A stretch of 64,000 nucleotides of DNA from Syntrophomonadaceae bacterium (GTDB lineage: Bacteria; Bacillota; PH28-bin88). Location of the stretch: NCBI GenBank assembly GCA_018333865.1, contig JAGXSE010000009.1, positions 201,460 to 265,459 of the forward strand, in the 5' to 3' direction. Of the stretch, positions 9,537 to 16,819 are shown in pieces. Each line of letters opens with the position of its first letter. Position 1 is the first letter of the stretch. The notes beneath the pieces are model-generated. The model searched no databases and had not been told where the DNA came from. It saw nothing but the letters and a program-made list of their open reading frames with translations. A program made the position numbers and the translations under genes.

Positions 9537-9664
9537 CATGAAAACATCTGAATTCTCGGATTATTACGAAAAAATACGCCTCACTTTCAATGCAAAAGTT
9601 TATTGAGAATGCAATTGCGCATTGAAAGGCTGCCCCGAGCAGCTTCTGGTTTAATTCCAATACT
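9521..9664 (-). repeat. structured promoter repeat, copy A
   Basis: About 140 bases that recur at 16596-16740. From the promoter-distal end, on the minus strand, both copies have a short GC hairpin (9629-9643 here), a longer stem (9584-9593 with 9619-9628, ten pairs here), the palindromic core around GCAATTGC, a 21-base identical block (9540-9560), and then the sigma-54 box. Stem sequences differ between copies but pairing is kept. It is a duplicated control region, and may include activator-binding sites. Confidence 0.75.
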
Positions 9665-9678
9665 AGGCAGTAGAATAC

Positions 9679-9795
9679 ATGGATGAGTTTAATAAATATT
9701 ATGCCGCTCCCAACAGAAAACCTCATTTTCCTTATATCATGCGGGTGCTAATCCAGAAAAATGATGATGCAGTAAGAGGTTTGCTTGATGCCTAG
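9679..9795 (+). CDS. small ORF of unknown function in the iorA-iorB insertion
   Basis: A 38-codon plus-strand frame from an ATG at 9679 to TAG at 9793, ending in VLIQKNDDAVRGLLDA. Its end overlaps the start of a toxin-like fragment at 9788 in the way two-gene toxin-antitoxin operons overlap. No strong ribosome site is visible, and the N-terminal side runs into the promoter repeat. I do not recognise the protein. It may be the surviving end of a longer gene. It is AT-richer than the surrounding catabolic genes. Confidence 0.3.
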   Translation: MDEFNKYYAAPNRKPHFPYIMRVLIQKNDDAVRGLLDA

Positions 9796-9862
9796 TTGGA
9801 GAGAATTAAAGCGATTCTGTGAACGGGATGGATGGGAACTATATAAAAATACAGATACCTGA
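9788..9862 (+). pseudogene. truncated HicA-like toxin N-terminus
   Basis: Twenty-four codons beginning MPSWRELKRFCERDGWELYK, then NTDT and a stop. The ELKRF-x-ERDGWELYKNTD pattern resembles the N-terminus of a small HicA-type mRNA interferase family in which about 50 further residues should follow. The frame breaks exactly where iorA-tail sequence (TGATCATACC) begins, so the toxin was cut by the rearrangement that joined it to iorA. It is transcribed against the iorAB operon. The HicA assignment is from memory of the family and is tentative. Confidence 0.45.
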
Positions 9863-11785
9863 TCATACCCCCCTCTCCACCATGATCGCCTGCCGGGGAC
9901 AAAGAGACGCGCAGACACCGCAGCCGTTGCATATCGCGGCATCGATCCGGGCCTTGCCGGCGGCCTCGTCCCAGATATTGGCAGGGCAGGAGTATATCCG
10001 GTTACAAAAACGGGCACAGCCACAAGATTCGGCAACGCAGCGTTCCTGATCCACATACACCCTGGGCTGCAGCTTTTCCTTGGCTGCCACCAGGGCACAT
10101 GCCCGGCGCAGGATCAGGACTTTGGCTCCCGGCTCCTGTAGCAGGCGGTAAACCAGGTTGGTGGTTGATTCCACCTCAAAAGGGTCTTGCACATACACCG
10201 GCAGCCCCACCCCTTGCACCACCTCTTCAATACTTAACCTGGGTGCCGGATGACCGAAAACATCGATGGCAGACCCCGGATGGGGCTGGTGGCCAGTCAT
10301 GGCCGTGGTTTCATTGTCCAACACAATACTGAGGAAATCCGCTCGGCTACGCCTGGCATTGATCAGGGCCGGCACCACAGCATGATAAAAGGTAGAGTCC
10401 CCGACTACCGAGATGGTAGGCTGGCTATACATGAACTGGCCTAGCTTCCCGAAACCGCAGGCCAGGCCTGCGCCGGATCCCATGGAGTGGAGGGTATGCA
10501 GCAAGAAATGGCCGGTCTTGCCCCTGCCGATGGCATAACAGCCGATATCCCCCAACACTAACCCTTCCCGGGCATCAAGTTGCAGGGAGGTCTTGATCGC
10601 CCAAAGGGAGGCCCGGTGCGGGCACCCGGCACAGAAGGCCCGGTCCCTTTCCGGTAGGGCAGCAGGCAAATCCTCCGCGGCTAAACGATGATACTCATCC
10701 GGCCTTGTCTGATAGACTATACCGGCAACCCAGCTGAGCACCTGGAGCATGATGTCCACGTCCATTTCCCCGATGCCGGGACCTTTGTCCCCAGCCACCC
10801 GGCCGTTCTTTTTGCCGAAGATCTCCTGCACCGGCAAGCTGTCCCGGTGGTAGGCCATCAGGCTGGTGACCAATTCCTCGATGAAGGGTTCTACTTCCTC
10901 GCAAAAAACCGCCTTTGCAGCATTCTTAAGGTGCTTTAAGATCAACCCCTCAGGCAGAGGCCAGGTCATTCCCAGTTTGAGCAGACCAATCCTGTCCGAA
11001 AGGCCAAGCATCTCTAGTGCCTCTTTAGTGTAAAAATAGCCCGGCCCTGCCGTGATCACCACTATTTCCGCCTCCAAAGGCCCTTCATAGTGGTTATAGG
11101 GGCTCTTTTCCGCCCAGGCGGCCGCCCGTGCCAGCTTCCTTTCTAATTCAGGATGGGCCTGGGGCGTGGTCAGAAATTTCTCCGTCCTCCCAATGCGGGC
11201 AACCGGCCCTGGGCCGGGAAGATCGCCGAGAATCACATTACCACTGGCGTGGCAAACCCGCGTTACATTCCTCACGATAATTGGCAATCTTAATTCTTCC
11301 GACAATTGAAAGGCTGTTTTCACCATCTCCTTGGCCTCCTGGGGGCTGGCTGGCTCCATCACCGGCAGGTGCGAAACCCTGGCCAGATACCGGGAATCCT
11401 CTTCCTTGATGCTAGAATGAGCAGCAGGGTCATCCCCGAGCAGGATCACCATTCCTCCCTTGCAGCCGGAAAGAGAGACGCTGGTGAGAAAATCCAGCGC
11501 TACGTTCATGCCGTCAGGCTTCATCACACTGATAGAGCGCAGCCCGGCAAAGGAAGCCGCCGCCGCTGCCTCGGTAGCCACCTTTTCATTGATGGACCAT
11601 TCGGCGTACAGCCCAAATTCCCCGGCTACCTTTGCCAATACCTCGATCACTTCTGCCGTGGGCGACCCCGGGTAGGAAGCAGCAAACCGGACTCCGGCCT
11701 CGATGGCACCTCTGGCCGCCGCCTCATTTCCTGTCAGCACCACAGAGCGCCCGGATTCCCTTAAACCCACTGCCGTCTCTCTCAT
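9863..11785 (-). CDS. iorA: indolepyruvate ferredoxin oxidoreductase, alpha subunit
   Basis: Large subunit of an arylpyruvate (or related 2-oxoacid):ferredoxin oxidoreductase, oxidatively decarboxylating the oxoacid to acyl-CoA and reducing ferredoxin. At 640 residues it is full length. It has the N-terminal POR pyrimidine-binding domain (GNEAAARGAIEAG, YPGSPTAEV), then the ThDP-binding domain with GDIGCYAIG and a GDSTFYHA...LDNETTAM pair near residues 415-520, and a C-terminal two-cluster ferredoxin domain ending CNGCGVCASLCP (C619, C622, C625, C629). The start overlaps the frhB-like stop by four bases (ATGA). Its companion iorB is separated by an insertion. Context with CoA-thioester genes suggests its ferredoxin and acyl-CoA feed the same pathway; the true oxoacid is unknown. 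Confidence 0.94.
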   Translation of the reverse strand: MRETAVGLRESGRSVVLTGNEAAARGAIEAGVRFAASYPGSPTAEVIEVLAKVAGEFGLYAEWSINEKVATEAAAAASFAGLRSISVMKPDGMNVALDFLTSVSLSGCKGGMVILLGDDPAAHSSIKEEDSRYLARVSHLPVMEPASPQEAKEMVKTAFQLSEELRLPIIVRNVTRVCHASGNVILGDLPGPGPVARIGRTEKFLTTPQAHPELERKLARAAAWAEKSPYNHYEGPLEAEIVVITAGPGYFYTKEALEMLGLSDRIGLLKLGMTWPLPEGLILKHLKNAAKAVFCEEVEPFIEELVTSLMAYHRDSLPVQEIFGKKNGRVAGDKGPGIGEMDVDIMLQVLSWVAGIVYQTRPDEYHRLAAEDLPAALPERDRAFCAGCPHRASLWAIKTSLQLDAREGLVLGDIGCYAIGRGKTGHFLLHTLHSMGSGAGLACGFGKLGQFMYSQPTISVVGDSTFYHAVVPALINARRSRADFLSIVLDNETTAMTGHQPHPGSAIDVFGHPAPRLSIEEVVQGVGLPVYVQDPFEVESTTNLVYRLLQEPGAKVLILRRACALVAAKEKLQPRVYVDQERCVAESCGCARFCNRIYSCPANIWDEAAGKARIDAAICNGCGVCASLCPRQAIMVERGV

Positions 11786-12885
11786 TCTACCTGCACCCCC
11801 AGAGATCTGACTTGCTTTTGATAGGAATCCGACATCGAAAGATATGTGATTTCTCCTTTTTCCATGCCCTGCAGCACCCGCAGTTTTTTGTTCAGGGCCG
11901 CCCGGCGCAAGAGTGGCTCACGCTCCGATGGGTATGGCTTAACCTCCAGCACTCCGGCCCGCTTAGCCTCTTCTACCAGTTTAGCTCCCTGCTGGGTGCG
12001 CACTACCAGGGTATTCCAGTCAAGGTCCCATTCTGTTGAGCCCACGGAAATATCGGCAAACTCAGCGGTACAGTCAAAGCACTGCAGACATGCCGGCCTG
12101 ATTAAGGGCCGCACCTGGTCTACCGGCCAGCGGACTATTCCGCTTGCAGTCTCAATCTCCAATCCTTCCTGGGGGATATCCATCCCGGTTACCTGCTCAG
12201 GATCAACCTGGCCGGCAAGCCAGGGGTAGAACTGAGGTGACAAGGCCCAAAAGCAAAAAAGACCGATGACCAGGGATGGATTGCCCTGAGGCAGGTGTGG
12301 CGCCTGGTTTCCAGCAGTTAGGCCTTGTAATTTGCGGACAGCGATAACCTGGCACGGCCGGCCAACTACTCCCGTTCGCCGGCTGCCCTCTCTCACTGCT
12401 TGGTGAAAGTTCATTAATGTGGGGCAGGCCGAGTATTTTGACCTGCCGCAGGCCAGCACTTCTTCCCTGGAACGGGCAACCATGGGGACAGGGAAGCCGG
12501 CCCCCTTTCCCTGCGCGCAAACAACTGCATCCACATACCCCTGCTCCAAGGCAAAAATATTTAAGGCACTCACTGTTCCGCCATACTGGCTTTTACTGGC
12601 GATCTCCCTGTCCACCGCCCGGGAAAAAGACAAAGCCAGATGATGGCCTAGGGCCGGGTCTCGCCGCTTCTCGCCAAAGACCTGGCAGTCAAGCTGGTCT
12701 AAATCGATCAGGCCACGGGGACAGACCAGGTAGCAATTTCCTTCTTCCAACCCGCAGGGGTGGATTACCGCCACCTTCTCCTCAATGGTTTTAAGGTACG
12801 GACACATACCCACACACATCCCGCACCCGGCGCACAGGTTCCGATCCAGCACTTCCGCCTGCAATTCCCGTACTCCCCTTGGCAT
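11782..12885 (-). CDS. coenzyme F420 hydrogenase/dehydrogenase beta-subunit (FrhB/FdhB) family protein
   Basis: A 367-residue Fe-S flavoprotein of the FrhB/FdhB family, whose members pass electrons between ferredoxin-type clusters, FAD and F420 or another carrier. The N-terminal ferredoxin motif CAGCGMCVGMCP has C18, C21, C24 and C28. The middle holds ALNIFALEQGYVDAVV and GRPCQVIAVRKLQGL, typical of the FrhB core, and further Cys pairs lie in RPACLQCFDCTAEFAD. AAAGGAGGGAG precedes the ATG and its stop overlaps iorA by four bases, so the two are translationally coupled. It may link IorAB ferredoxin electrons to another acceptor. F420 itself need not be involved, since the family is broad in Firmicutes. 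Confidence 0.85.
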   Translation of the reverse strand: MPRGVRELQAEVLDRNLCAGCGMCVGMCPYLKTIEEKVAVIHPCGLEEGNCYLVCPRGLIDLDQLDCQVFGEKRRDPALGHHLALSFSRAVDREIASKSQYGGTVSALNIFALEQGYVDAVVCAQGKGAGFPVPMVARSREEVLACGRSKYSACPTLMNFHQAVREGSRRTGVVGRPCQVIAVRKLQGLTAGNQAPHLPQGNPSLVIGLFCFWALSPQFYPWLAGQVDPEQVTGMDIPQEGLEIETASGIVRWPVDQVRPLIRPACLQCFDCTAEFADISVGSTEWDLDWNTLVVRTQQGAKLVEEAKRAGVLEVKPYPSEREPLLRRAALNKKLRVLQGMEKGEITYLSMSDSYQKQVRSLGVQVE

Positions 12886-12915
12886 TAGCTCCCTCCTTTG
12901 TCGTTGAACCGTCCG

Positions 12916-12972
12916 GACCAGGTACTTCGAAAAAAGTACGGTCCCGCAACATACCGGGATCAGTATTGCGGG
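12916..12972 (-). promoter_or_regulatory. paired hairpins between TAXI permease and frhB-like gene
   Basis: Two adjacent stems on the minus strand. The first (12943-12972) is CCCGCAA/TTGCGGG with extra pairs, and includes the permease stop codon. The second (12916-12943) is GACC..GTACTT/AAGTAC..GGTC. Six T residues lie in the 5' arm and loop of the second stem, seven bases after the first, so the first could act as a weak terminator. They may set different mRNA levels for the transporter and the enzyme part of the operon. Function is inferred. Confidence 0.5.
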
Positions 12973-14852
12973 ATGCCTGAGCTCCTGCTCTTGTTGGGGA
13001 ACAACTGGGGGACCACCACCAGCAGGCCAAGCAACAGGCCTATTAAATCGGTAAATTCGCCTGTCTCAATTAAGAAAAGGGCTCCTCCCAGCAACACTAC
13101 CCTTTGCAACACGTTAATCCGCCGGAAAACATACCCCTGCACCCCTCCAACCAGCAGCCAGACCCCCAATAGGGCCGTAACGATGGCTCTGATCACCGCC
13201 AGCGGCTCCCCGATCAACAACAACTCTGGCCCGTAGGCAAACATAAAGGGCACCACGAAAGCAATTATGCCGAACTTGGTGGCATAAAAGCCTGTCTGGA
13301 TTGGGGGCGACTGGGCCAGCCCAGATGCGGCATAGGCCGCTATGGCAACAGGAGGGGTAATGGCTGAAATGCAGGCGTAGTACAACACAAACAGATGGGC
13401 AGCAATTGGTGTCAGCCCCAGCTGGACCAGCACCGGCGCTCCTAAGGTGGCAGTGATGATGTAGGCGGCTGAGGTCGGCAAACCCATCCCCAAAACCAAA
13501 CAAGCTACTGCAGTCAACAGGAGAGCCAACAACAAGTGCCCCCCGGATGCGGTTACAATCAAACTGGAAAAACGCAAGCCCAAACCGGTCATGGTGACGA
13601 TCCCGATGATGATGCCAGCTGTCGCACAAGCCGCAACCACCACCAAACTGGCCTTGGCTCCGGACTCCAGGGCATCCAGGATGCGCCGCAAGGTCATCCT
13701 GCTTTGCCGGCTGAAATAACTGACCACTACTGTAACTATAATAGCCAAGAGAGCTGCCCTGGTAGGCGAATAAAAGAGGACTACCAGGGTGTAGATAATG
13801 GTAATTAGTGGGATCAGGTAAAAAAAGCCCTGCTTAAGCACTACCCACAGCACGGGCAGCTGTTCTTTAGGCATGCCCTTCATGCCCGCCTTCACCGCTT
13901 CCAGGTGCACCATTAAGCCCACAGAAACAAAATAGAGCACGGCCGGCAGGATGGCGGCAATGACCACCTGCCCATAGGCAATCCCCAGTATTTCCGCCAT
14001 GATAAAAGCAGCGGCACCCATCACCGGCGGCAAAATCTGGCCCCCGGTGGAGGCTACGGCCTCAATAGCCCCGGCCACCGTTGGATGGTATCCCACCCGT
14101 TTCATCAGCGGAATGGTAAAAGTGCCGGTTGTAACTACATTGGCGGCCGCAGAACCGGAGATGGTTCCCATCAAGGAACTGGATAATACGGCAGTCATGG
14201 CTGGCCCGCTCCTGCTCTTGCCGGCTATGGCATAAGCCATGTTGACAAAAAACTCCCCTGCGCCAGATTTCTCCAGAAAGGCTCCGAATAAAATAAATAA
14301 AATGATGAAGGTTGCCGATACCCCCAAGGGAATACCATAGATCCCTTCGGTAGTAAATGCCACTTGTTCGATAATTTGGACAGGCCCATAACCCCGGTGA
14401 GCCAGCAATGAAGGCAGGTCGCGGCCAAAATAGGCATAGCAGATAAATACAAGGGCCAGGATGACCAGTCCGTTACCACAAACCCGCCTGGTTGCCTCTA
14501 ACAGCAACAGCACTAAGAGGGCGCCGATGGCCAGATCCAAAGGGCTTAGCCCTACCAATGCTCTCTCAGTTAGCTTTGCGGGGGAAGCATAGATTGCCAT
14601 GTAAAAACCCACCAGCAGGGCCAAGCCCACAAACAACGCATCCAAAACCCTTCCCCACCGCCAATTTGGTTTAAAGGGATAGAGCATGAATATCAGGACC
14701 AGGGCAAAGGTCAGATGCACACCTCTTTGCAGCATGGCTGTCAACAAACCAAATCCAGCGGTATAAATGTGGAATAGCCCCATTGCCCAAGCAATAACAC
14801 TCGCTAAACCTATGCCGGCAAACAATTTAGTCCCCAGAAGATCACCTCCCAT
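12960..14852 (-). CDS. TAXI-family TRAP transporter fused permease (DctQM-like)
   Basis: A 630-residue fused 4TM/12TM permease of the TAXI branch of TRAP transporters, working with the extracytoplasmic binding protein encoded just upstream to import an organic acid using an ion gradient. Many long hydrophobic segments run throughout. The DctM-type core includes GAFLEKSGAGEFFVNMAYA, GSAAANVVTTGTFTIPLMK and LGMGLPTSAAYIITAT. The first codon is doubtful: the ATG at 14852 has a poor ribosome site, while ATGGGAGGTGATC itself contains a near-perfect Shine-Dalgarno sequence that would suit a rare CTG start at 14837. It is in an operon with a DUF1850 gene and the binding-protein gene, the usual TAXI trio. 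Confidence 0.92.
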   Translation of the reverse strand: MGGDLLGTKLFAGIGLASVIAWAMGLFHIYTAGFGLLTAMLQRGVHLTFALVLIFMLYPFKPNWRWGRVLDALFVGLALLVGFYMAIYASPAKLTERALVGLSPLDLAIGALLVLLLLEATRRVCGNGLVILALVFICYAYFGRDLPSLLAHRGYGPVQIIEQVAFTTEGIYGIPLGVSATFIILFILFGAFLEKSGAGEFFVNMAYAIAGKSRSGPAMTAVLSSSLMGTISGSAAANVVTTGTFTIPLMKRVGYHPTVAGAIEAVASTGGQILPPVMGAAAFIMAEILGIAYGQVVIAAILPAVLYFVSVGLMVHLEAVKAGMKGMPKEQLPVLWVVLKQGFFYLIPLITIIYTLVVLFYSPTRAALLAIIVTVVVSYFSRQSRMTLRRILDALESGAKASLVVVAACATAGIIIGIVTMTGLGLRFSSLIVTASGGHLLLALLLTAVACLVLGMGLPTSAAYIITATLGAPVLVQLGLTPIAAHLFVLYYACISAITPPVAIAAYAASGLAQSPPIQTGFYATKFGIIAFVVPFMFAYGPELLLIGEPLAVIRAIVTALLGVWLLVGGVQGYVFRRINVLQRVVLLGGALFLIETGEFTDLIGLLLGLLVVVPQLFPNKSRSSGIPQY

Positions 14853-14879
14853 GAGGCTATTAATTTCGCGTTTCTTCTG

Positions 14880-15422
14880 CTATGGCCGCAGATCGTAGAT
14901 CTTTAAAATCCGGGGAATCGGCACAATTTTTAGCACAAGCAGGTATCCTCCCGGTACCAGTTCCCCCAAGGCTATGCTGGACCCTTCCGTCTCCAGGTAC
15001 TGCGGAACGATGGAGGCTACCCTGACCAGAAGGTTGGAAAATATAACTTCCTGGTACCTGGCGATATTAGTTATCCGGACAAAACCCTCCTGATCGAGGC
15101 TAAAATCACCCGGATATGTCTGGTCTCTGGCATCATAGCTAACTACCTGAAAACGATGGGCGGATAAAACAAACCTCCGGTGATCCTTAACTTGATAAGT
15201 CTCCTCAACCCATCCCTGATCATAAGAATGGAGGAAACGAAGCGTAAATTCCCGCCCAACTCGTGTGTCCTGCCGGTAGACAACCTTCCCCGACTCCCTC
15301 TCAACCAGAACTATCGCAGGGATTAGCCAGAGATAATATCCGATGATCCCGATCAAAGCCGTGATCAGTCCTAGTTTTGCCAACAACCGAAATTCCTTTC
15401 GAACAAGCCCATCCCGGCTCAC
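14880..15422 (-). CDS. DUF1850 domain-containing protein
   Basis: A 180-residue protein with one N-terminal membrane segment (about residues 15-37) and an extracytoplasmic DUF1850 domain (FLHSYDQGWVEETYQV, then SYDARDQTYPGDF). DUF1850 proteins are encoded between TAXI binding proteins and TAXI permeases in many bacteria; their role is not established, possibly accessory to transport. The GTG start shares one base with the stop of the upstream gene and lies only two bases after AGGAGG, so a slightly downstream TTG (preceded by AAAGGA) is an alternative. Its neighbours fit the standard gene order. Confidence 0.82.
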   Translation of the reverse strand: MSRDGLVRKEFRLLAKLGLITALIGIIGYYLWLIPAIVLVERESGKVVYRQDTRVGREFTLRFLHSYDQGWVEETYQVKDHRRFVLSAHRFQVVSYDARDQTYPGDFSLDQEGFVRITNIARYQEVIFSNLLVRVASIVPQYLETEGSSIALGELVPGGYLLVLKIVPIPRILKIYDLRP

Positions 15423-16468
15423 TACCTCCTCAGCTCCGGCGGAAGCAGTTCAGCGGGGATCGTCATCCCTTTTTCCCGGTAATACCTTACTGCCCCAGGG
15501 TGCAAGGGCACGGGTATTCCATCAAGCGCAGTGTTTAAAGTCATATCTGCAGTCACAGCGTGAGCATCCTTCCACTCATCTCTTTTTTCCCAAATAGCTC
15601 TGGTAATCTGGTAGGCATCCTCTTCCGTCATGTCCGCCCTGGTTATAATAATCCCGCGCCAACTCATGGTAGAAATGTCCTGCTGCTGGCCCGAATAGGT
15701 GCCTGCCTTGATAGTATCGGCCAACCAGCCGGGGAGTTCTTTAACCAGCTGATCGACAACCTCTTTGTCCATTGGAATTAGCCTCATCCCTTTAGTCAGA
15801 GCAAATTCCATAAAGACACCAGTAGGCACAGGCATCAGGGATATGGACAGATCAAGATTGCCGTCCCCCATCGCGGTTACCTGTTCCGGCACTGACAGGA
15901 ACTGTTCCTCGACATGATCATAGGTAAAGCCATATTTTGAAAGCACATTTTTCGCATAAACTTCCGTGCCGCTGCCTGGAGCGCCAACACCTATCCTGCG
16001 TCCCTTGACATCTTTCAGGCTCTTTATTGGGCTATCTTTGGGGGCGATAAAGTGGGCCACAGATCGGTTGGTAGACGTCAGCGCCCGTATGGTATCGAAT
16101 TTTTTCCCCTCGTACAAACCTGTGCCGGTATATGCCCTATGAACAATATCAGGCTGCGCAAAAGCCATATCCACCTTTTTATCCTGCAAATTGCGCAGGT
16201 TTTCCAAGGTCGCCCCACTTGTTTCCACATTTGCCTGGATGTGCGGCACATGTTTTGTTATTACCGCGGCTATCCCACCGCCTACCACATACCACGCACC
16301 CACCGTTGAAGCAGTGGCAATAGATACCCATTTTCGCTCCACCTTTTTCTCCTCTGGCTTGGGCGCTTCTTTCCCAGTTTTAGCCCCGCACCCCGCCATT
16401 ACCGTAGAAAGCATTAAGACCACCACAAGCAAAATTATCAGCCCATGTTTTTTTCTATGGATTGCCAT
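15422..16468 (-). CDS. TAXI-family TRAP transporter solute-binding lipoprotein
   Basis: Extracytoplasmic substrate-binding subunit, about 348 residues from the ATG at 16468, which has GGGGAGGGG just upstream; a longer frame adds only 11 unlikely residues. It has a lipoprotein signal: basic MAIHRKKHG, a hydrophobic stretch and lipobox VMAGC. The mature protein has TAXI hallmarks: WVSIATASTVGAWYVVGGGIA near the start and RRIGVGAPGSGTEVYAKNVL in the middle. It binds an organic or amino acid whose identity cannot be read. It is first in the operon and lies downstream of a sigma-54 promoter at 16596-16611. Confidence 0.92.
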   Translation of the reverse strand: MAIHRKKHGLIILLVVVLMLSTVMAGCGAKTGKEAPKPEEKKVERKWVSIATASTVGAWYVVGGGIAAVITKHVPHIQANVETSGATLENLRNLQDKKVDMAFAQPDIVHRAYTGTGLYEGKKFDTIRALTSTNRSVAHFIAPKDSPIKSLKDVKGRRIGVGAPGSGTEVYAKNVLSKYGFTYDHVEEQFLSVPEQVTAMGDGNLDLSISLMPVPTGVFMEFALTKGMRLIPMDKEVVDQLVKELPGWLADTIKAGTYSGQQQDISTMSWRGIIITRADMTEEDAYQITRAIWEKRDEWKDAHAVTADMTLNTALDGIPVPLHPGAVRYYREKGMTIPAELLPPELRR

Positions 16469-16595
16469 CCTTACCCCTCCCCCTGAAACAAAATTTTGCA
16501 TAGTTACCCAATCTAAGACAGATCCCCCCTCCCGTTACTTGATAGATCACGAGACAATCTGGCAATACTTGTCTGAGGCAGATGATTTTGCTCTT

Positions 16596-16611
16596 TGCAA
16601 GTTCCATGCCA
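16596..16611 (-). promoter_or_regulatory. sigma-54 promoter upstream of the TAXI operon
   Basis: The minus-strand sequence TGGCATGGAACTTGCA matches TGGCA-N6-TTGCA with GG and GC ten bases apart. The start of transcription would be near 16585, giving a leader of about 117 bases to the lipoprotein ATG. No strong terminator is seen before the insertion at 9.4-9.9 kb, so it could drive at least the TAXI genes, the frhB-like gene and iorA. Confidence 0.78.
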
Positions 16612-16696
16612 GCCGAAAACATCTGAATTCTCGGATAATTACGATTATTTATCCCTTGCTGTTAATGCAGAAGTTGATTCTCGATGCAATTGCGCA

Positions 16697-16720
16697 TTAA
16701 AAAGCCGCCTTTTGGGCGGC
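16697..16720 (-). terminator. terminator of the 16820-17185 gene
   Basis: On the minus strand GCCGCC-CAAAA-GGCGGC is followed by TTTTT, a good intrinsic terminator about 100 bases beyond the stop of the small membrane-protein gene. It forms the distal stem of promoter repeat copy B. Confidence 0.75.
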
Positions 16721-16819
16721 ATTAGATTTAATTCCTATTGAGGCCTGCGCCATAGCGGACCAAACTAGACCCTTGCAGGCGATTTTAACTAGTCGACTAA
16801 ATACCCTGCAATTTCACCA

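Larger units (their letters stand above)
16596..16740 (-). repeat. structured promoter repeat, copy B
   Basis: Second copy of the element at 9521-9664. It shares the sigma-54 box, the 21-base identical block (16616-16636), the palindromic core near 16685-16700 and two stems. The long stem here is TTAATGC/GCATTAA (16662-16668 with 16694-16700) against a C-G pair at the matching position in copy A. The gap between 16468 and 16820 holds this element, the promoter leader and a terminator, and no gene that I can support. Confidence 0.75.

Noticed and set aside
9493-9726. A 77-codon minus-strand frame across the promoter repeat
   Set aside because: It covers conserved promoter and hairpin bases, has an unlikely composition and is not shared with the other copy.
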